Positions 29,370-32,475 of a DNA stretch of 32,475 bases are shown piece after piece. Within the stretch, counting starts at the first letter, position 1. Each line of letters starts with the position of its first letter. The position numbers were made by a program, and so were the translations under genes. The notes under the pieces were generated by a model. It searched no databases. It saw nothing but the letters and a program-made list of their open reading frames with translations, and was not told the origin of the DNA. Origin of the DNA: Acidovorax sp. NO-1 (GTDB lineage: Bacteria > Pseudomonadota > Gammaproteobacteria > Burkholderiales > Burkholderiaceae_C); the NCBI RefSeq assembly GCF_000238595.1, contig NZ_AGTS01000080.1, positions 1 through 32,475 of the forward strand, read 5' to 3'.

Positions 29370-29783
29370 ATGAAGTTCCTCTTCCGCACCACCACCAGTC
29401 GCAATGCCGCATCCTTGATGCTGGCCGTGTGGCTGTTCGTGCTGGCTTCGGGCTTCGCCAATGCTTGTCTGCTGGAATCGCCTCATCACGGCGGGCACCA
29501 GCCTGCCTCGGAGAGCTCTCGCATCACAGCCCAAGTCCCGGTGACTGCGCATGAGAGTGAACGAAGCTCCAAAGCTCCGTGCCTGAAAGCCTGCGACGAC
29601 GGATCGCAGGCCTTGCAAAGCAGTAGCGGCATGGACTCTGTCGATCCGGGCTCCCCCCCTTTGGCCGGAGTCATCTGGACAGGGGGCACGATCCTTTTGG
29701 CGCGCAACCTGAGCGGTTTTGAAACTCAGCCTTCGCTGAGTGCTCCCCCCAAGCGAATCACCTACTCGCGGTGGGCGCTCTAG
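29370..29783 (+). CDS. Secreted Cys/His-containing protein of unknown function
   Basis: A 137-residue product with a hydrophobic N-terminal signal (LMLAVWLFVLASGFANA). The mature region begins with Cys and a His cluster (CLLESPHHGGH) and later has a Cys pair (APCLKACDDG), so metal binding or a disulfide is possible. Small proteins with this start occur near copper genes in related bacteria, in my recollection, but no function is known. The ATG at 29370 lacks a good ribosome site, and the predicted leader is short. An FNR box lies just upstream. The stretch from 29784 to 29898 contains no clear promoter. Confidence 0.6.
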   Translation: MKFLFRTTTSRNAASLMLAVWLFVLASGFANACLLESPHHGGHQPASESSRITAQVPVTAHESERSSKAPCLKACDDGSQALQSSSGMDSVDPGSPPLAGVIWTGGTILLARNLSGFETQPSLSAPPKRITYSRWAL

Positions 29784-29898
29784 CCTCCTGCTAGCTCGAC
29801 CGCAGTCTCGTTGCGGCGTTTGATCTTCGGTTCCCGGGGCAGGACCGAGAAGCATGGTAGTGCGCCCCGCTTTCACCTATTACACACTGGAGTCCCAC

Positions 29899-30333
29899 AT
29901 GAACCGAGTTCACCTTCTTTCTCTCGCATTTGCAGTTTCTACCCTTGGCACGTCAGCGTGGGCGGCGGCTCCGACCGACCCGCACACCGGTCATCATCCC
30001 GCCGGAGGCGCCCCCGCACCCACATCTAAACAGGCACCCGTTAAGCCCGGACCGAACATGGCACAAATGGATGCCCAGACCAAAGCGATGCGTGACATGC
30101 ACGAAAAGATGATGGCCGCGAAGACGCCAGAAGAGCGCAGCGCCCTAATGGCAGAGCACATGAAGACGATGCAGGAAGGCATGACCATGATGAATGGGAT
30201 GCCGGCGGGGGGCATGAAGTCCATGAAGGGCGACATGTCCACGCACCATCAAATGATGGAAAAGCGCATGGAAATGATGGGCGCTTCCATGCAGATGATG
30301 ATGGATCTGTTGCCGCCTGTGCCCGCGAAATAA
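29899..30333 (+). CDS. Met/His-rich periplasmic protein, probably copper-binding
   Basis: From ATG 29899 (preceded by GGAG) the product is 144 residues with a signal peptide ending SAWAA. The mature part starts with a His motif (PHTGHHP) and then runs through repeated Met-rich segments (MKTMQEGMTMMNGM, MEKRMEMMGASMQMMM) likely to be helical. Met-rich periplasmic proteins bind Cu(I) or Ag(I) through thioethers. The longer frame to 29854 would place the signal peptide internally and was rejected. It begins a tight run with the DUF5676, DUF2933 and methyltransferase genes (10-, 23- and -4-bp spacing). Confidence 0.75.
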   Translation: MNRVHLLSLAFAVSTLGTSAWAAAPTDPHTGHHPAGGAPAPTSKQAPVKPGPNMAQMDAQTKAMRDMHEKMMAAKTPEERSALMAEHMKTMQEGMTMMNGMPAGGMKSMKGDMSTHHQMMEKRMEMMGASMQMMMDLLPPVPAK

Positions 30334-30343
30334 GGAGAACGCC

Positions 30344-30604
30344 ATGAGACCTCTGCGCACCGGCGTTGCCCTGGCCGCAACGGTAGGCGGTTTCTATGTC
30401 CTGTGTACTGTGGCGTGGATCCTCGTTCCAGCGACCTTCCTGGATCTGATGAACAACTTGTTCCACGGTATGGACTTCACTGCCATGGTGAGTCCCCGAC
30501 CCTTCAGCGTATTCGGGTTTTTTAAGGCGTTGCTCGTGCTGAGCACGTGGGCGCTGCTTGCCGGGATGTTCTTCAGCTGGCTGCACAACCGGCTGGAGCG
30601 TTGA
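30344..30604 (+). CDS. DUF5676-like small membrane protein
   Basis: An 86-residue protein with two membrane helices, one at about 7-30 and one at about 58-80. The intervening segment LFHGMDFTAM and the C-terminal GMFFSWLHNRLE match what I know of DUF5676, a family of small membrane proteins often near copper or silver genes. AAGGAG lies seven bases before the ATG. It sits between the Met/His-rich protein and a DUF2933 protein. Function is unknown. Confidence 0.7.
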   Translation: MRPLRTGVALAATVGGFYVLCTVAWILVPATFLDLMNNLFHGMDFTAMVSPRPFSVFGFFKALLVLSTWALLAGMFFSWLHNRLER

Positions 30605-30627
30605 CCGTAAACCTTTCGGAGAAAAAG

Positions 30628-30912
30628 ATGACTGAACACCATTCCCCACCGAAGGCACAAGCGCCTAACTTTTTTCGCACGCGCTACGTCCTCGGACTCG
30701 TTGTGATGGGCGCCATCGCAGCATATTTCCTGCTCAGTGAGCACCGTGCGCACTTCATTGGCGCGCTGCCCCTGCTCCTGCTCCTCGCGTGCCCCCTGAT
30801 GCATGTGTTTATGCATAACGGACACGATTCCCACGGTGGCGGTCATGCGGGTCATCAAGACACCAAAGCCACCCCCGCAAGGCCAACCTCCACAACGGGA
30901 GAGCAACCATGA
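30628..30912 (+). CDS. DUF2933 small membrane protein
   Basis: A 94-residue protein. The central hydrophobic segment LGLVVMGAIAAYFLLSEH, followed by LLLLLACPLMHVFMHNGH, is the signature of DUF2933. A His-rich tail (HNGHDSHGGGHAGH) could bind metal. GGAG lies upstream of ATG 30628; the longer frame starts inside the DUF5676 gene. Its stop overlaps the methyltransferase start by ATGA. These proteins commonly accompany YHS- or CPD-like metal ATPases and ICMT-like genes, as seen here in outline. Function is unknown. Confidence 0.78.
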   Translation: MTEHHSPPKAQAPNFFRTRYVLGLVVMGAIAAYFLLSEHRAHFIGALPLLLLLACPLMHVFMHNGHDSHGGGHAGHQDTKATPARPTSTTGEQP

Positions 30913-31559
30913 CCCACGATACGTCGGCCTACGGCCTCTGGACACTGGTCGTCCTGAACTCGGCGATCTTTCTCATGTTCGCGTTCAGTTTCTTCAAACC
31001 ACAGACCGCGCGCGACTGGCGAACTTTCGGCGCTTTCGCCGCGTTCATCGTGGCTCTCTTCGTCGAGATGTACGGTTTTCCTCTGACGCTCTATGTCTTG
31101 TCCGGATGGCTACAGACAAGGTACCCCGGCCTCGACCTGCTCTCGCACAACTCCGGTCACCTGTGGTCGACCCTCCTTGGCGAAAAGGGCGACGCTCATT
31201 TCGGCCCGCTTCATATTGCCAGCTACGTATTCCTGGGCTACGGCTTCTACCTGTTGTCCACCGCATGGAATGTGCTGTATCACGCGCAACGCCACGATAC
31301 GCTGGCGACCACGGGCCCCTATGCCCGCCTCCGCCATCCGCAGTATGTGGCTTTCGTCCTGATCCTGCTGGGTTTCCTGCTGCAATGGCCGACGCTGCTC
31401 ACCCTGGCGATGTTTCCGATCCTCCTGGTGATGTATGGACGGCTGGCAGTCACGGAAGAAACCGAGATGCGAAAGCGCTTCGGAGCGGTCTATGAGGCCT
31501 ACGCAGCGCGCACTCCGCGGTTCATTCCCTTTTTCGGTAAAAAAGGGGCTGCCACATGA
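30909..31559 (+). CDS. ICMT/PEMT-like membrane methyltransferase family protein
   Basis: The 216-residue protein has about five membrane helices and the C-terminal signature of isoprenylcysteine carboxyl methyltransferase-like enzymes: GPYARLRHPQYVAF, followed by a Glu pair in VTEETEMRKRFG and YEAYAARTPRFIPFF. The family uses S-adenosylmethionine to methylate small lipid-like or unknown substrates at the membrane; the bacterial substrates in metal operons are not known. It overlaps the DUF2933 gene by four bases, and its own stop overlaps the start of a truncated ATPase gene in the same way, so it belonged to a longer operon that is now cut. Confidence 0.82.
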   Translation: MTHDTSAYGLWTLVVLNSAIFLMFAFSFFKPQTARDWRTFGAFAAFIVALFVEMYGFPLTLYVLSGWLQTRYPGLDLLSHNSGHLWSTLLGEKGDAHFGPLHIASYVFLGYGFYLLSTAWNVLYHAQRHDTLATTGPYARLRHPQYVAFVLILLGFLLQWPTLLTLAMFPILLVMYGRLAVTEETEMRKRFGAVYEAYAARTPRFIPFFGKKGAAT

Positions 31560-31660
31560 AGACCAGCACTGTCGCAGTCGCAAAGTTGGTGTCCAACCTG
31601 AGCGCCGAGGGCGTGAGTAGCATGCTGCCGGCGGATGATTCTCGATTCCGGGCTGTTTGA
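31556..31660 (+). pseudogene. Truncated start of a second CPD-like P-type ATPase
   Basis: The 34-codon frame starts with ATGA overlap of the methyltransferase stop. Its first 24 residues (VAVAKLVSNLSAEGVSSML near the start) align with the N terminus of the ATPase at 2006 ([19 protein letters not shown]), with about 9 of 19 identical and the same absence of CxxC. After that, similarity stops and unrelated sequence leads to a stop codon. I read this as the 5' stub of a homologous pump gene lost by deletion or recombination. Confidence 0.6.
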
Positions 31661-31945
31661 GCGGCCGGCAAACTACGCGCTGCTTTCCATCACCCTCTGC
31701 GAGAAGACGACGCCTTGGATTGCGTGGACGCCAGCAAGCCTGCGGCGGTCATCGTCGGTCCCCGTGCCGGACACGGCCCGGGGGCTGGCGGCTTCAAGCA
31801 CGACTCCGAAGTGGGCATGTCCCTGCATGAACCCCACGAAACCTATTTGGTCGTGTTTTTTCTGCTGTCAATGTCCGAATCAGACTCTAGCCGACGTACT
31901 GTATGTGTTGCGGCGCTTTGTCGAGGGGGGAGGGGGTCCTGAAGC
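31635..31945 (+). pseudogene. Decayed DUF3141 protein fragment
   Basis: Pieces of a DUF3141 (PhaC-like alpha/beta hydrolase) protein appear in alternating + frames: LFERPANYALLSIT, then VIVGPRAGHGPGAGGFKHDSEVG and YLVVFF in another frame, then NQTLADVLYVLRRFVE. The DPRAGHGPGIGGFK-like core is recognisable, with Gly in place of Asp. At least two frameshifts and missing ends make it non-functional. DUF3141 genes are often close to acetate kinase genes in this group, in my recollection, which links it to the fermentative module. Confidence 0.55.
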
Positions 31946-32475
31946 AATCACTGCCCAGACGCGAAAGCAGGCCTTCCAGGCGCCGGCGACTGGCGGTTTG
32001 CATGTGGGCCACGCTGCCGGTGTAGGCGGTGGTGATTTCCGGGCGGGTGTGGCCTGTTTCCAGGGACAGGGCGCGGCGGGCGGCGAGGTCGGTTTCCGCG
32101 TCCGGCCTGGCGCCTCCCGTCACGGGGGGCTTGAACCCGGTGAGTTCCTCATACCGGGCCCCCACGTAGCCATGCCGCAGCCCGTGCCCCGTGACACCCG
32201 AGGCCTTGCGGGTGATGCCATGTACGCCAAGGATGTAGTAGTAGTGCGCCTGGGCTTTTGGCAAGTTGTGGCCGTAGCGTCCTAGCAGTCCCGTCCGGTT
32301 GCTGGCCATGGCTTTGGCTGCTTCCAGGACTTCGCGCTGCATCTCGGTCTTGATGGGGACAGCCCTGCCCCGCCCCCCCTTGGTCCCACGGTTGACCAGC
32401 AGGAGTTCTCCCATGTCGGATTCCCGGGGTTTAAGGCAGATGGCTTCCGTGGCTCGAAGTCCGAAGGCGTCTTGC
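31887..32475 (-). CDS. Tyrosine recombinase/integrase, C-terminal part (cut by window end)
   Basis: The frame enters from the right edge and stops at 31887. Catalytic elements of tyrosine recombinases are present: Arg in FGLRATEA, GHGLRHGYV with the H-x-x-R motif, and TGHTRPEITTAYTG with the late His and nucleophile Tyr. The layout fits the integrase-domain family found on integrative elements of Burkholderiales. The last 20 or so residues read into sequence that on the other strand is a DUF3141 fragment, so the natural C terminus may be altered. It suggests an island boundary close by; no attachment repeat could be identified here. Confidence 0.8.
   Translation of the reverse strand, partial: QDAFGLRATEAICLKPRESDMGELLLVNRGTKGGRGRAVPIKTEMQREVLEAAKAMASNRTGLLGRYGHNLPKAQAHYYYILGVHGITRKASGVTGHGLRHGYVGARYEELTGFKPPVTGGARPDAETDLAARRALSLETGHTRPEITTAYTGSVAHMQTASRRRLEGLLSRLGSDCFRTPSPLDKAPQHIQYVG

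Noticed and set aside
31527..31547. Hairpin CCCTTTTT/AAAAAGGG as a terminator
   Set aside because: It is inside the methyltransferase C-terminal codons, has a weak A/T stem, and no T-run follows.

Overview
The window reads as an accessory metal-resistance island from a GC-rich betaproteobacterium, most likely of the Burkholderiales. A 71-bp intergenic hairpin repeat at 25489-25559 resembles a dispersed element I associate with Comamonadaceae, so that family is the best guess; this is recognition, not a search result. No RNA gene, CRISPR array or intact insertion sequence was seen.

Layout. (1) 1-649: end of a periplasmic copper set (a cupredoxin cut by the window edge and a CusF-like protein). 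(2) 754-5499: a tight + strand operon of acetate kinase, a P1B-type ATPase with an unusual CPD membrane motif, and archaeal-type (type II) glyceraldehyde-3-phosphate dehydrogenase, with an FNR-like box upstream. (3) 5699-9127: a small secreted protein, then a minimal mercury operon merTPA with divergent merR, ending in a Tn21-type terminal inverted repeat. The repeat lies directly against a decayed L-lactate dehydrogenase fragment (9128-9436). (4) 9459-12812: an MFS exporter coupled to a DUF6629-like membrane protein, and an MgtC/DUF4010 membrane protein. (5) 12860-13399: a secreted protein with two IGRDR repeats behind a CueR-type promoter. (6) 13448-21554: an ATP-grasp-like protein, then a - strand operon read in the order phosphoketolase, beta-CASP ribonuclease, AMP/thymidine phosphorylase, PRPP synthetase, with an FNR-like box upstream. 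(7) 21924-29077: a YncE-like beta-propeller, a frameshifted YHS-type copper ATPase, a copZ-like chaperone, and copA-cueR behind a CueR-type promoter. (8) 29309-31660: an FNR-like box and small copper-associated genes (Cys/His and Met/His secreted proteins, DUF5676, DUF2933, an ICMT-like methyltransferase), then a truncated start of a second CPD-like ATPase. (9) 31635-32475: a decayed DUF3141 fragment and a tyrosine-recombinase integrase running off the end.

How the parts may work together (inference). RNase, nucleotide phosphorylase, PRPP synthetase, phosphoketolase, acetate kinase and GAPDH can be arranged as a route that turns the ribose of RNA or nucleotides into acetyl phosphate and ATP without respiration. 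FNR-like boxes upstream of ackA and phosphoketolase fit use under low oxygen. Acetate kinase is co-transcribed with a metal-pumping ATPase, so the island may pair fermentative ATP supply with copper export when oxygen-dependent copper detoxification fails. A lactate dehydrogenase, now broken at the mer transposon end, was probably once part of this module.
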